Position numbers and translations under genes: made by a program. Of a stretch of 32,156 nt of DNA, positions 6,866-14,713 are shown in pieces. The stretch is from Clostridiales bacterium (GTDB lineage Bacteria > Bacillota > Clostridia > Lachnospirales > WQUN01). Under the pieces are notes generated by a model. It saw only the letters and a program-made list of their open reading frames with translations. It was not told the DNA's origin and searched no databases. The stretch's first letter is position 1. Each line of letters begins with the position of its first letter. Location of the stretch: positions 1 through 32,156 of the forward strand of contig JAISWZ010000335.1 in the NCBI GenBank assembly GCA_031270945.1, read 5' to 3'.

Positions 6866-7714
6866 ATGGGAAACATGGTAATCAACACCAACGTATTAGC
6901 CTTAAACGCTCACAGAGCCATGAAAAACGTCAACGCGTCGCAGTCAACCGCTTCAGCGCGTTTGTCATCAGGCTTAAGAATAAACACAGCTGCCGATGAC
7001 GCGGCTGGCCTAGCCATATCGGAAAAGATGCGCGGCCAGATCAGGGGCCTCAACATGGCCAGCAAGAACGCCCAGGACGGATCCAGCCTCATCCAGACCG
7101 CTGAGGGCGGCATGCAGCAGGTAGGGGATATGGTTCAGAGGATCAGAGAGCTCACTGTGCAGGCCGCCAACGACAGCAATGATTTCGAATCTGGCGATAG
7201 GACTAAAATCCAGGCTGAGATCTCAGAGCTCATTTCCGAGATAGACAAAATGGCCGACAGAGTAGAGTTCAACAACAAGAAGATCATAAACGGAAACTTC
7301 TCTGTAGGATCGGGCCAAACATTGACGTTCCAAGTCGGCGCGAACGCCGGGCAGACGGTCAGCTTGCACATTTCCTCCATGAGCTCCACCAGTCTTGGAT
7401 TGCATGGCATGAAGGTTGACATTTCAAATGCCGGAGCTATATCTAAGCTGTTGTCTAAAATAGACAACGCTCTCAAAATCGTAACCAACTCCAGAGCTGA
7501 GCTTGGCGCAAAGCAGAATAGGCTTGAGTACACCATGAAGAGCCTGGACATCTCATCAGAAAACCTGTCTTCATCAGAATCCAGGATAAGGGATACAGAC
7601 ATGGCAAAGGAAATGATGAACCTTACAAAGGCTAACGTCCTTTCCTCCGCTGCGACCTCAATGCTCTCGCAGGCAAACCAGCAGCCCCAGAACGTTCTCC
7701 AGCTGTTGCGTTAA
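6866..7714 (+). CDS. Flagellin 1
   Basis: Flagellin is the filament subunit, exported without a signal peptide. The 282-residue product has the conserved N-terminal D0/D1 helices (INTNVLALNAHRAMKN, SSGLRINTAADDAAGLAIS), the QRIRELTVQAAND segment and the conserved C-terminal helices ending SQANQQPQNVLQLLR. The hypervariable middle is only about 50-60 residues, so it is a short filament-core flagellin with almost no outer D2/D3 domain. I chose ATG 6866 because AAGGAGG lies 8 bases upstream and the family begins at M-N/G-M-V-I-N-T; a longer frame from 6764 is not convincing. It closely resembles flagellin 2 at 8343. No strong sigma-28 promoter is visible, in contrast to its paralogue. Confidence 0.96.
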   Translation: MGNMVINTNVLALNAHRAMKNVNASQSTASARLSSGLRINTAADDAAGLAISEKMRGQIRGLNMASKNAQDGSSLIQTAEGGMQQVGDMVQRIRELTVQAANDSNDFESGDRTKIQAEISELISEIDKMADRVEFNNKKIINGNFSVGSGQTLTFQVGANAGQTVSLHISSMSSTSLGLHGMKVDISNAGAISKLLSKIDNALKIVTNSRAELGAKQNRLEYTMKSLDISSENLSSSESRIRDTDMAKEMMNLTKANVLSSAATSMLSQANQQPQNVLQLLR

Positions 7715-7720
7715 TATGAG

Positions 7721-7753
7721 CCGCAAGCGGTCAACGCTTGCGGTTTCTTTTTC
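7721..7753 (+). terminator. Terminator of flagellin 1
   Basis: CCGCAAGCG (7721-7729), a 5-nt loop and CGCTTGCGG (7735-7743) are followed by TTTCTTTTTC. It starts 7 bases past the stop codon. Confidence 0.92.
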
Positions 7754-7830
7754 TTAATAAGAGCATTTTCGAAACTTTTCTTAATAATATCATTTTCAAA
7801 ACTTTCTTAATAAGAGCATTTTCAAAACTT
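7751..7830 (+). repeat. Three tandem copies of a 26-27 bp sequence
   Basis: TTCTTAATAAGAGCATTTTC plus about six bases occurs three times (from 7751, 7778 and 7804) with few changes. It starts inside the T tract of the flagellin 1 terminator. AAGAGCAT also resembles the outer end of the dispersed palindromic element. Confidence 0.8.
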
Positions 7831-7874
7831 TCCTGGGCCACTGAACATTTAGGGATATGCTTTCTCAAAACGCG

Positions 7875-7995
7875 GAATTTTCTTATCGTTGCCCGCTTCG
7901 CTACATATCCCAAAATTGATTTATGGCTTTTTCGGAGTTTTGGGATATGCACTCAGAAGCCAGTCGAGCCGCTCCCGCTAACGATAAGAAAATTC
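7875..7995. repeat. 16-bp inverted repeat enclosing a palindromic element
   Basis: GAATTTTCTTATCGTT (7875-7890) and its exact complement (7980-7995) flank the element at 7902-7953, so one palindrome is nested within another. Confidence 0.75.
7902..7953 (+). repeat. Palindromic element, short form, between the flagellin genes
   Basis: The ends are ACATATCCCAAAATTGATTT and GAGTTTTGGGATATGCACT. The interior TTATGGC matches the left part of the 101-bp form at 25907-26007, so it looks like an internal-deletion derivative. Confidence 0.8.
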
Positions 7996-8271
7996 TAAAT
8001 CAAGGCGAAAGCGCAGCACTGTGCAACCAAGGATTTACGTCCAAAAATCACGTTATGCGAATCACAACGCAGAACTCCCTGTGATGCTTGGCGAACACCG
8101 ACCTTATCGCTTTTTCTATTTTTATTTTGGTATATGACCTAATCAATCTTGCTCGCTATGATGGTGCAAATATCATATATTAACCAGGATTAATGGCGAT
8201 AAAGAGCACATAATAAAAGAGCCAGCACGGATTGCTGGCGTTCCTTGCCATCATTTAACATGAATTATTAC
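7996..8271. other. Rest of the flagellin 1 / flagellin 2 spacer
   Basis: I see no gene. The only feature found is a small hairpin, GCCAGCA/TGCTGGC (8221-8227, 8233-8239), without a T run. Confidence 0.6.
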
Positions 8272-8298
8272 TAAAGTTCTTTGAACTTATCCCGATAT
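8272..8298 (+). promoter_or_regulatory. Sigma-28 (SigD/FliA) promoter of flagellin 2
   Basis: TAAA (8272-8275), exactly 15 bases and CCCGATAT (8291-8298) match TAAA-N15-GCCGATAA at 10 of 12 positions. It lies 44 bases upstream of the flagellin 2 start. Confidence 0.88.
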
Positions 8299-8342
8299 AT
8301 TTATCAGGTACGGATATTAAATCAATCAAGGAGGATATAATT

Positions 8343-9185
8343 ATGAGCAATATGGTTATAAACACTAACGTATTAGCATTAAACTCCCATAGGGCTTTAA
8401 AGAATGTTGGAGCAGCTCAGTCAACCTCATCCGCTAGGCTCTCATCTGGACTGCGCATAAACTCCGCTGCGGATGATGCCGCTGGATTGGCCATTTCCGA
8501 GAAGATGAGAGGCCAGATCAGAGGCCTTAACATGGCCAGCAAAAACGCCCAAGACGGTTCGAGCTTGATTCAGACCGCAGAAGGCGGCATGCAGCAGATC
8601 GGTGACATGGTGCAGAGGATCAGGGAGCTTACCGTCCAGGCAGCCAATGACACCAACGATACTGCCACTGGTGACAGGACAAAGATCCAGACCGAGATAA
8701 GCGAGCTTATAAGTGAGATCGACAGCATGGCTAACCGCGTCGAGTTCAACAACAAGACCCTGCTCAACGGATCTACTGGCAAACTCACTTTCCAGGTTGG
8801 TGCCAACTCAGGCCAGACAGTGAATGTGAGCATAGGCAAAATGACGTCTAAAAGCTTAACCTTGAACGATTTGAAAAAGGTCGACCTAGCAACAGCAGAT
8901 GCCAATACAATCTCAGCAAACCTCACTATCCTTGACAACGCGTTGACCGCCGTCAACTCCGCTCGCGCCGCGCTTGGCGCAAAGCAGAACAGGCTCGAGT
9001 ACACAATGAAGAGCCTGGACATTTCCTCCGAGAACCTTTCAGCTTCAGAGTCCCGCATAAGGGACACAGATATGGCGAAGGAAATGATGAACTTGACAAA
9101 GTCCAACGTTTTGTCATCCGCCGCTACCTCCATGCTCTCGCAGGCCAATCAGCAGCCCCAAAACGTGCTTCAGCTCCTGCGCTAA
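8343..9185 (+). CDS. Flagellin 2
   Basis: The 280-residue flagellin has the same architecture as flagellin 1: nearly identical D0/D1 N-terminus (MVINTNVLALNSHRALKN, SSGLRINSAADDAAGLAIS) and C-terminus (SQANQQPQNVLQLLR), with differences concentrated in the short middle (roughly residues 140-195). AAGGAGG lies 8 bases before the ATG. It has a near-consensus sigma-28 promoter and a strong terminator, so it is probably a single-gene transcript and a candidate for the major filament subunit. Three glycosyltransferases follow on the same strand. The middle has several Ser and Thr residues that could accept sugars, which is inference. Confidence 0.97.
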   Translation: MSNMVINTNVLALNSHRALKNVGAAQSTSSARLSSGLRINSAADDAAGLAISEKMRGQIRGLNMASKNAQDGSSLIQTAEGGMQQIGDMVQRIRELTVQAANDTNDTATGDRTKIQTEISELISEIDSMANRVEFNNKTLLNGSTGKLTFQVGANSGQTVNVSIGKMTSKSLTLNDLKKVDLATADANTISANLTILDNALTAVNSARAALGAKQNRLEYTMKSLDISSENLSASESRIRDTDMAKEMMNLTKSNVLSSAATSMLSQANQQPQNVLQLLR

Positions 9186-9194
9186 AAAGCATCC

Positions 9195-9222
9195 AAACCG
9201 GGCCCTTGGGCCCGGTTTTTTT
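9195..9222 (+). terminator. Terminator of flagellin 2
   Basis: ACCGGGCCC (9197-9205), loop TT and GGGCCCGGT (9208-9216) are followed by seven T residues. It starts about 10 bases past the stop codon. Confidence 0.95.
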
Positions 9223-9228
9223 ACTTGG

Positions 9229-9355
9229 AGCATATCCCAAGAATGATTCCCAATCGCTGGAAAGTCCGGAAGTTTTGCTCGTAAACCGAGACAAACACTG
9301 TCGAATCATTAGCCAGGACTTTCTAACACCACGACGGAATGTTGGGATACGCACT
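9229..9355 (+). repeat. Palindromic element, long form (subfamily B), 127 bp
   Basis: It starts AGCATATCCCAAGAATG and ends GAATGTTGGGATACGCACT. The interior (CGCTGGAAAGTCCGG, TTTTGCTCG, GCCAGGACTTTC) parallels the 554-683 copy. Its right end directly abuts the GGAGG ribosome binding site of the first glycosyltransferase. Confidence 0.82.
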
Positions 9356-9366
9356 AGGAGGCAACT

Positions 9367-10470
9367 ATGGAAATCAGCTTATGCATGATAGTCAAAAACG
9401 AAGAAAGCAATCTTCCCAAATGCCTAGACAGCGTTAAGGATCTTGTGGATGAGATAAATATAGTAGATACTGGCTCCACAGACAGAACCATTGAGATCGC
9501 TTCCCAGTATACAGACCGGATTTTCACTTTCGAATGGATCGACGACTTTTCCGCTGCGCGAAACTTTTCTTTCTCCAAGGCTACAAAGGAGTATATCATG
9601 TGGCTTGACGCCGATGACGTGATTACCGAGGAAAATAGAGATAAATTCAAGAAAATGAAAGAGGTTGCCGTTCCATCCATCGATGTCGTTTTTATGACTT
9701 ACAACTACTATTACGATGAGAAAGAAAACTTGAATTACACTCATGTTCGCGAGCGGATCCTAAAGAGAAGCTGCGGCTTCACCTGGGTAGGAAATATTCA
9801 CGAACATATAGAAATAAACAACCCCACCGCTAACTCCATAATGTCCGATGTTGTCATAAATCACACTCGCTATAATACCAATGAGTCTTCTGAAAGAAAC
9901 AAGCGCATGATCAGAGATGTGATAGAGTCCGGCAAAGCTACCCGAAGAGAAAAATTTTATCATGCCCTCTTCCTTAAGCAGGATGGCAAAAATGAGGAAA
10001 GCTTGAAATGGTACAATGAGTTTCTTGACGATCTTGGGGATGACTATTTCGAGTGCATAGACGGGCTCATTGACATGCATGACATCTATATTCAAAAGGG
10101 CGAGCCTGACAAAGCCTTGGCAGCGCTTTTAGACAATGAATCCCTTGGTTCTGACATGTCGGAGTTTTACTGCGCTTTAGGGGACCACTACAGGGATGTC
10201 GAACACGATAATTGGAAAGCCGCCGCCAGTTATGAAAAAGCTCTCACTTGCGAAGGAATGATGAGAAACCTTGAGATCCCCGCTTATAAGAAAGACATTT
10301 ACTATTACTCAGTTCCGCTCAGGTCATTAGGCAAGTGCCAGCTGAAGATGAACCAGTTCAGCGAGGCCCTCACATCCTACAAGCGAGCAAGGGTTTACAA
10401 CCGAAAAGACCAGGTTCTAAAGGATCTCTGCGACCGCTTGGAAAAGCTGGTAGATAAGATCGGAGCTTAG
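9367..10470 (+). CDS. Family-2 glycosyltransferase with C-terminal TPR-like repeats, paralogue 1
   Basis: The 367-residue cytoplasmic protein begins with a GT-A fold glycosyltransferase domain (about 1-190): CMIVKNEESNLPKCLDS, then DTGSTDRT, ARNFSFSKA and the metal/nucleotide-sugar motif DADD at 81-84. The C-terminal half is made of helical TPR-like units (GEPDKALAALLDNESL, ALGDHYRDVE, FSEALTSYKRARVYNRKD). The layout resembles TPR-containing GT2 enzymes that modify proteins, such as SunS-type peptide glycosyltransferases, and enzymes found beside clostridial flagellins. Next to two flagellins, flagellin glycosylation is the most likely role, by inference. AGGAGG lies 5 bases before the ATG. 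Paralogues follow at 10546 and 11778. The stop codon overlaps the start of a degenerate palindromic element. Confidence 0.88.
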   Translation: MEISLCMIVKNEESNLPKCLDSVKDLVDEINIVDTGSTDRTIEIASQYTDRIFTFEWIDDFSAARNFSFSKATKEYIMWLDADDVITEENRDKFKKMKEVAVPSIDVVFMTYNYYYDEKENLNYTHVRERILKRSCGFTWVGNIHEHIEINNPTANSIMSDVVINHTRYNTNESSERNKRMIRDVIESGKATRREKFYHALFLKQDGKNEESLKWYNEFLDDLGDDYFECIDGLIDMHDIYIQKGEPDKALAALLDNESLGSDMSEFYCALGDHYRDVEHDNWKAAASYEKALTCEGMMRNLEIPAYKKDIYYYSVPLRSLGKCQLKMNQFSEALTSYKRARVYNRKDQVLKDLCDRLEKLVDKIGA

Positions 10471-10522
10471 AGCGTAGTCCCAATTAATGATAGGGGTTTT
10501 TTTGGAATTTGGGGATAGCTCT
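10469..10522 (+). repeat. Degenerate palindromic element between glycosyltransferases 1 and 2
   Basis: AGAGCGTAGTCCCAATTAAT and GGAATTTGGGGATAGCTCT are mutated versions of the family ends. It starts within the stop codon of the first glycosyltransferase gene. Confidence 0.65.
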
Positions 10523-10545
10523 CAGCCTTTCTCCTGGAGGAATAT

Positions 10546-11649
10546 ATGGAAATCAGCTTATGCATGATAGTTAAGGATGAAGAAGACAAACTCTCCACAT
10601 GCCTAGACAGCGTAAAAGATCTTGTGGATGAGATAAATATAATAGATACCGGATCCACAGATAAAACGATTGAAATCGCTTCCCGGTACACAGACCGGAT
10701 TTTCACTTTCGAATGGATCAACGACTTCTCTGCGGCGCGGAACTTTTCGTTCTCCAAGGCTACAAAGGATTATATCTTTTGGCTTGACGCCGATGACGTG
10801 ATTACCGAGGAGAATCGAGAAAAATTCAAAGCGCTGAAAGAATCCCTTGATCCTGACGTTGATATCGTTTTCATGACCTACAACTACTATTATGTCCAGG
10901 CCTCAAATTTAACCTTCACGCACATGCGCGAGAGAATCCTCAAACGAAGCGCCAACTTCATCTGGGAAGGCGCTGTTCACGAACATATCAAGAAAGACGA
11001 TGAGAGGTCTCTTGGCCACGTGTCAGATGTCGTAATAACGCACAACCGCCTTGACACCAAGCATTCTTTAAAGAGAAACGCTGACATTCTCAAGAGTGTC
11101 ATAGAATCAGGAAATGCTACTTTCAGAGAAAAGTACTACTATGCCATGCATCTCAGAAGAGAAGGCAAATCCGATCTAAGCCTCAAGTACTTTCTTGAAT
11201 TCCTTGAGGACCTTGGGGATGACTACTTCGAATGCGTAGACGGGCTTATATCGATGCATGACATATACCTGGAAAAAGGCGAGCCTGACAAAGCCTTGGC
11301 GATACTTTTGGACAATGAGTCCCTGTGCTCAGACATGTCAGAATACTTCTGCGCTTTGGGAGACCATTACAAAGACGTTGAAAACAATTTATGGGAAGCG
11401 GCTTCATGCTTTGAAAGAGCGCTCCTCTGTGAAGGCTACATGAGAGGCATTGAGCTTCACGCCTACAAGAAAGACGCCTTTTACTACTCCATTCCGCTCA
11501 AGTCGCTGGGCCAATGCCAAGTGAAGATGAACCAGTTCAGCGAAGCCCTTACCTCCTACAAGCGGGCTAGGATTTACAACCGGAAAGACATGGTTCTAAA
11601 AGAGCTCTGCGACAGCTTGGAGAAGCTGGTAGGCCAGATCGGAGCCTAA
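10546..11649 (+). CDS. Family-2 glycosyltransferase with C-terminal TPR-like repeats, paralogue 2
   Basis: The protein has 367 residues, the same length as paralogue 1, and aligns with it throughout without evident gaps. The GT-A motifs are CMIVKDEEDKLSTCLDS, DTGSTDKT, ARNFSFSKA and DADD. The helical C-terminus has GEPDKALAILLDNESL and FSEALTSYKRARIYNRKD. Differences cluster after the DADD motif, around residues 95-180, in the half of a GT-A domain that usually contacts the acceptor, so the paralogues may act on different sugars or sites. GGAGG lies 5 bases before the ATG. The 75-bp gap from paralogue 1 holds a degenerate palindromic element and no promoter I recognise, so co-transcription is likely. 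Confidence 0.88.
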   Translation: MEISLCMIVKDEEDKLSTCLDSVKDLVDEINIIDTGSTDKTIEIASRYTDRIFTFEWINDFSAARNFSFSKATKDYIFWLDADDVITEENREKFKALKESLDPDVDIVFMTYNYYYVQASNLTFTHMRERILKRSANFIWEGAVHEHIKKDDERSLGHVSDVVITHNRLDTKHSLKRNADILKSVIESGNATFREKYYYAMHLRREGKSDLSLKYFLEFLEDLGDDYFECVDGLISMHDIYLEKGEPDKALAILLDNESLCSDMSEYFCALGDHYKDVENNLWEAASCFERALLCEGYMRGIELHAYKKDAFYYSIPLKSLGQCQVKMNQFSEALTSYKRARIYNRKDMVLKELCDSLEKLVGQIGA

Positions 11650-11732
11650 ATGCATATCCCAAAATTAATTTTATGGCTTGTGCAAGTCACGCGTAGAAGC
11701 AGTGCCACTGCCGGAATTTCGGGATATGCACT
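11650..11732 (+). repeat. Palindromic element (subfamily A, shortened) between glycosyltransferases 2 and 3
   Basis: It begins one base after the stop codon. It shares CATATCCCAAAATTAATTTT, ATGGCTTGTG and AAGTCACGCG with the 101-bp copies, lacks part of the centre, and ends GGAATTTCGGGATATGCACT. Confidence 0.82.
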
Positions 11733-11777
11733 AATCATCAAAAATAACCTAATTAAAGGCCAATAGGAGATATGGAT

Positions 11778-12938
11778 ATGTCCTTAACCATTAAAAAGCC
11801 AGACTTGAACCCTGATTCTCTTGATGAAAAATCCTTGACAATCAGCTTGTGCATGATAGTTAAAGACGAAGAAGACAACCTCGCCCAGTGCCTAGACAGC
11901 GTAAAGGATCTTGTGGACGAGATAAATATAGTTGACACAGGCTCTACAGACAGAACCATGGAAATCGCTTCCCAGTACACAGACAGGGTTTTCACCTTTG
12001 AATGGAACAACGACTTCTCTGCAGCCCGCAACTTCTCGTTCTCAAAGGCTACAAAGGACTACTGCATGTGGCTTGATGCCGACGATGTGATCACTGATGA
12101 AAACAGGACAAAGTTTATTGCAATGAAAGAAGAGCTCGATCCGTCCATCGATGTTGTCTTGTCGCCCTATGACTATTACCAGGATAAGAAGACTGGAGCA
12201 AAATTCACGCATGTCCGCGAGCGGCTGATCAAGAGAGATGCCGGCTTTTACTGGGATGGAGTTGTCCATGAGAGGATCACGACGGATGACCCCAATATCA
12301 CAAGCGCCTTCACGGATGTTGTGATAACCCATAGCGGCTATGAAACCAGCAAATCCTCCGACAGAAACAAGGTTATCCTGAAAAGCGTAATAGACTCAGG
12401 AAAAGCGGGACTTAGAGAAAAGTACTACCATGCCATGACCCTTTACAGCGATGGTGAATACGAAGAAAGCCTTAAATGGTTCCATGAGTTTCTTAACGAG
12501 CTCGGTGATGGCTATTTCGAGTGCACAAACGGCATTTTAGCCATGCACGACATTTACCTGAAAATGAACGAGCCCGACAAAGCCCTCGCTGTCCTAATGG
12601 ACAACGAATCCCTTTGCTCTGACATGTCTGAATTCTACTGCGCTTTAGGAAACCACTTCAGAGACATCCAAAACAATCAGTGGAACGCCTCCACCTGCTA
12701 CGAAAAAGCCCTGACTTGCGAAGGATTGATGAGAGACTCCAGCCTCCCAGCCTTGAAGCAAGACATCTATTACTACTCCGTTCCCTTGAGAGCTTTGGGC
12801 CAGTGCCAGGTAAAACTGAACCAGTTCAGCGAAGCCCTTACCTCTTACAAGCGGGCAAGGATCTATAACAAAAAAGACATGGTTCTCAAAGAGCTCTGCG
12901 ACAACCTAGAAAAGCTTGTGCTGCAGATAGGCGCGTGA
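11778..12938 (+). CDS. Family-2 glycosyltransferase with C-terminal TPR-like repeats, paralogue 3
   Basis: The protein has 386 residues. It is homologous to the two genes before it but carries about 20 extra N-terminal residues before ISLCMIVKDEED. It keeps DTGSTDRT, ARNFSFSKA, DADD and the helical C-terminus (NEPDKALAVLMDNESL, FSEALTSYKRARIYNKKD). AGGAGA lies 7 bases before the ATG at 11778; an ATG two codons earlier (11772) is too close to it. The gene ends the run of three, and a terminator follows at 12980. As for the others, a role in glycosylating flagellin or another surface protein is inferred from domain type and position. Confidence 0.87.
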   Translation: MSLTIKKPDLNPDSLDEKSLTISLCMIVKDEEDNLAQCLDSVKDLVDEINIVDTGSTDRTMEIASQYTDRVFTFEWNNDFSAARNFSFSKATKDYCMWLDADDVITDENRTKFIAMKEELDPSIDVVLSPYDYYQDKKTGAKFTHVRERLIKRDAGFYWDGVVHERITTDDPNITSAFTDVVITHSGYETSKSSDRNKVILKSVIDSGKAGLREKYYHAMTLYSDGEYEESLKWFHEFLNELGDGYFECTNGILAMHDIYLKMNEPDKALAVLMDNESLCSDMSEFYCALGNHFRDIQNNQWNASTCYEKALTCEGLMRDSSLPALKQDIYYYSVPLRALGQCQVKLNQFSEALTSYKRARIYNKKDMVLKELCDNLEKLVLQIGA

Positions 12939-12979
12939 GCCTTTGCCATTTCGTAAGCGCTTCTTTCTTACCCCAAAAT

Positions 12980-13009
12980 CCCATGCGGCAAGCCGCATGG
13001 GCTTTGTTT
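12980..13009 (+). terminator. Terminator of the glycosyltransferase cluster
   Basis: CCCATGCGGC (12980-12989), loop AA and GCCGCATGGG (12992-13001) are followed by CTTTGTTT. It lies 41 bases past the stop codon of paralogue 3. Confidence 0.88.
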
Positions 13010-13026
13010 CGGCTTTGAAAAGCAAG

Positions 13027-13062
13027 AAAAAGCCTTGCATCGATTCAATGCAAGGCTTTTGC
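13027..13062 (-). terminator. Terminator, probably bidirectional
   Basis: AAAGCCTTGCAT (13029-13040), a 7-nt loop and the complement (13048-13059) give a stem with T runs on both sides. On the minus strand it ends TTTTTCTT and would stop transcripts of the gene at 13131. On the plus strand it backs up the terminator at 12980. Confidence 0.85.
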
Positions 13063-13130
13063 CCCTAACTTTTTTGATCGCAAAATGCTCGCTATCTGGC
13101 TTCTAAACCTCTAAATTTTCCTGCATCGCC

Positions 13131-13694
13131 CTACCCTTCATACTCCGATCCCGCCTTGCTTTGCACCGCGTCAGCAAGCGCGTAGCAAACCGCCGTCTTA
13201 AGCCCTTCTATCTTCTCCAGCTCATCCATAATCCCATGATATCTCTTGCATGTTATCACAAGGATACTATTTTTCCAGTTTTCAAACTTCAAAATATTTG
13301 TGTTGAAGACAGCGAGGTTTCTCCCCGCCAGGTTTATCAGTCCATGCCTTCTCTCATCTACGTCCACAAAGCATATTATAAAGTCCTTGAGCTCTGAAAG
13401 AACGCGAAAGCCTTCTTCATCCAAGGAGGCGCCATAGCATATGATCCGCTTGCCTTTCAGTCTTGCCAAGAAATCAAGACGGCCTTCCGCTTTCTCGTAT
13501 ATCATCTTCTCTATAGCCTCTTTTAAATTTTTGATTTGTTTAAAGAACGAAATGCTTCGCTTTTCGCTCTGCCGAGGTTGTTTCAAGCGTGTCTCCCGCT
13601 TTAAAGCAACTATCCAATCTAGCGCTGTATTATGTTCAACGCTTATTCTTGCCACTTCCCACGTCATGTACTCGCGCTTCGTTATCCATTCCAT
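13131..13694 (-). CDS. Rossmann-fold domain protein of unknown function
   Basis: I do not recognise this 187-residue protein as a named family. Residues 1-75 are helical and charged. From about residue 80 there is a Rossmann-like pattern: KGKRIICYGAS (first strand and glycine turn), then FIICFVDVDERRHG (second strand ending in acidic residues), then an ILVITCKRYHGIMDELE segment. This resembles the small nucleotide-binding domains found in sugar-modification and surface-polysaccharide loci. An in-frame stop lies eight codons upstream of the ATG at 13694, so that is the earliest ATG, but no good ribosome binding site is visible. It is in the same orientation as, and about 310 bp downstream of, the LicC-like gene. 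Function is unknown. Confidence 0.6.
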   Translation of the reverse strand: MEWITKREYMTWEVARISVEHNTALDWIVALKRETRLKQPRQSEKRSISFFKQIKNLKEAIEKMIYEKAEGRLDFLARLKGKRIICYGASLDEEGFRVLSELKDFIICFVDVDERRHGLINLAGRNLAVFNTNILKFENWKNSILVITCKRYHGIMDELEKIEGLKTAVCYALADAVQSKAGSEYEG

Positions 13695-14005
13695 GATTGT
13701 CCGCTTGGCGGATCCCTATCAGATTCTTTCTTTCCATGCTGCTCAACAGCTTCTCCCTACCCCATGGGCGGAGGCGTGCCTCCGCCCATGGGGTGCCTTT
13801 GCCTTGCCAGATCTAAAATGCGCCAAACCCAAATTTTACTGACAAACGCTCCGACTCTCCTCTTATCCTTTATGTATGCTGCCGAATAGAAAGTCGGCAT
13901 CACAGCTCTTGCACTCTAGAGCGAAAACATTTATATTATCCCTCTTTGTTTTCGCTCGCAATCATCCCTTAGATTACTTTTTTTCCTCGCATCTACAGCT
14001 CCATC
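13695..14005. other. Spacer between the Rossmann-fold gene and the LicC-like gene
   Basis: I see no gene. It contains a 34-bp GC-rich perfect palindrome (13760-13793). No promoter was identified. Confidence 0.6.
13760..13793. repeat. GC-rich perfect palindrome, 16-bp arms
   Basis: CCCCATGGGCGGAGGC (13760-13775), two bases and the exact complement (13778-13793). No T run follows on either strand. It lies 66 bases upstream of the Rossmann-fold gene. Confidence 0.85.
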
Positions 14006-14713
14006 TCATGTAGCCACCAACAGGTAGTCCAGTATCCTCATGTAGTCCTCATAGAAGTCTATCTCAGCCCAGAACTTTCCGGCAATGTCATAAGCCCATA
14101 TGGGGCGCTCTGGGATCATTTCGTATAGCATCTCTTCCCACCAAGCTCCATGCCTTTGACACTCTATCATCTTCTCCAGCTTTTCCCTGCATCTTTGCAC
14201 AAAGCTTCCCTGTATCCTGGCAAGGCCGACATACTCGCAGTTCGGGTTTCTGCAGTCTTTGCCTTTTCCGTATGAAGTCACTTTTCCTCCAGATACGCTA
14301 AAGAGGTAGTCTCCTTCGTCTACCCTGCTGGAGTCGCATAGCATCACGCAATCCCTGGTCTCGCAAAGCAGCACGTCTAGCACGTCATCTTCCCAAAACA
14401 CGTCTGCGTTTCCCAGTATCACAGAGTCTCCGGACAGCTCTTCCTTTGCCCACCAGAGCGAAGCCAGGGAGTTTGTAACAGAGTAGAACGCGTTCTCGTG
14501 GTATCTTACCTGCAAGCCCTCAAGAGCCTTGTATATCGCATTCTTGTTGTACCCTACCACCACGTGCGTCTCGATCCCGCGTCTCAAGAGCATCGAGACA
14601 GTGTGCCTTATCAAGGACATCCCTCCTATGTCCAAAGCGCACTTGCTATGCTCCCCTATAGACCTGCTGATTCTCGTGCCCCTGCCAGCCGCCATCAAGA
14701 TAGCCTTTTCCAT
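14006..14713 (-). CDS. LicC-like sugar/phosphocholine nucleotidyltransferase
   Basis: The 235-residue protein has the nucleotidyltransferase fold: KAILMAAGRGTR (GRGTR at 10-14), KCALDIGGMSLI, the NSLASLWWAKEEL segment typical of LicC-like phosphocholine cytidylyltransferases, the metal-binding region ILGNADVFWEDD (Asp104), and W-A-EID near 215-219 for the second metal site. LicC-type enzymes activate phosphocholine with CTP for transfer onto surface glycans; relatives activate other sugars or polyols. The substrate here cannot be fixed by sequence alone. The start ATG (14711-14713) has AAAGGA 7 bases upstream. The gene lies between the glycosyltransferases and the cell-surface proteins, which fits a role in decorating surface polymers. 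No licA or licD partner is visible in the window. Confidence 0.75.
   Translation of the reverse strand: MEKAILMAAGRGTRISRSIGEHSKCALDIGGMSLIRHTVSMLLRRGIETHVVVGYNKNAIYKALEGLQVRYHENAFYSVTNSLASLWWAKEELSGDSVILGNADVFWEDDVLDVLLCETRDCVMLCDSSRVDEGDYLFSVSGGKVTSYGKGKDCRNPNCEYVGLARIQGSFVQRCREKLEKMIECQRHGAWWEEMLYEMIPERPIWAYDIAGKFWAEIDFYEDYMRILDYLLVAT

Noticed and set aside
6225-8342. c-di-GMP (GEMM) riboswitch before flagellar genes
   Set aside because: I looked for the conserved GEMM core sequences in the leaders and did not find them.
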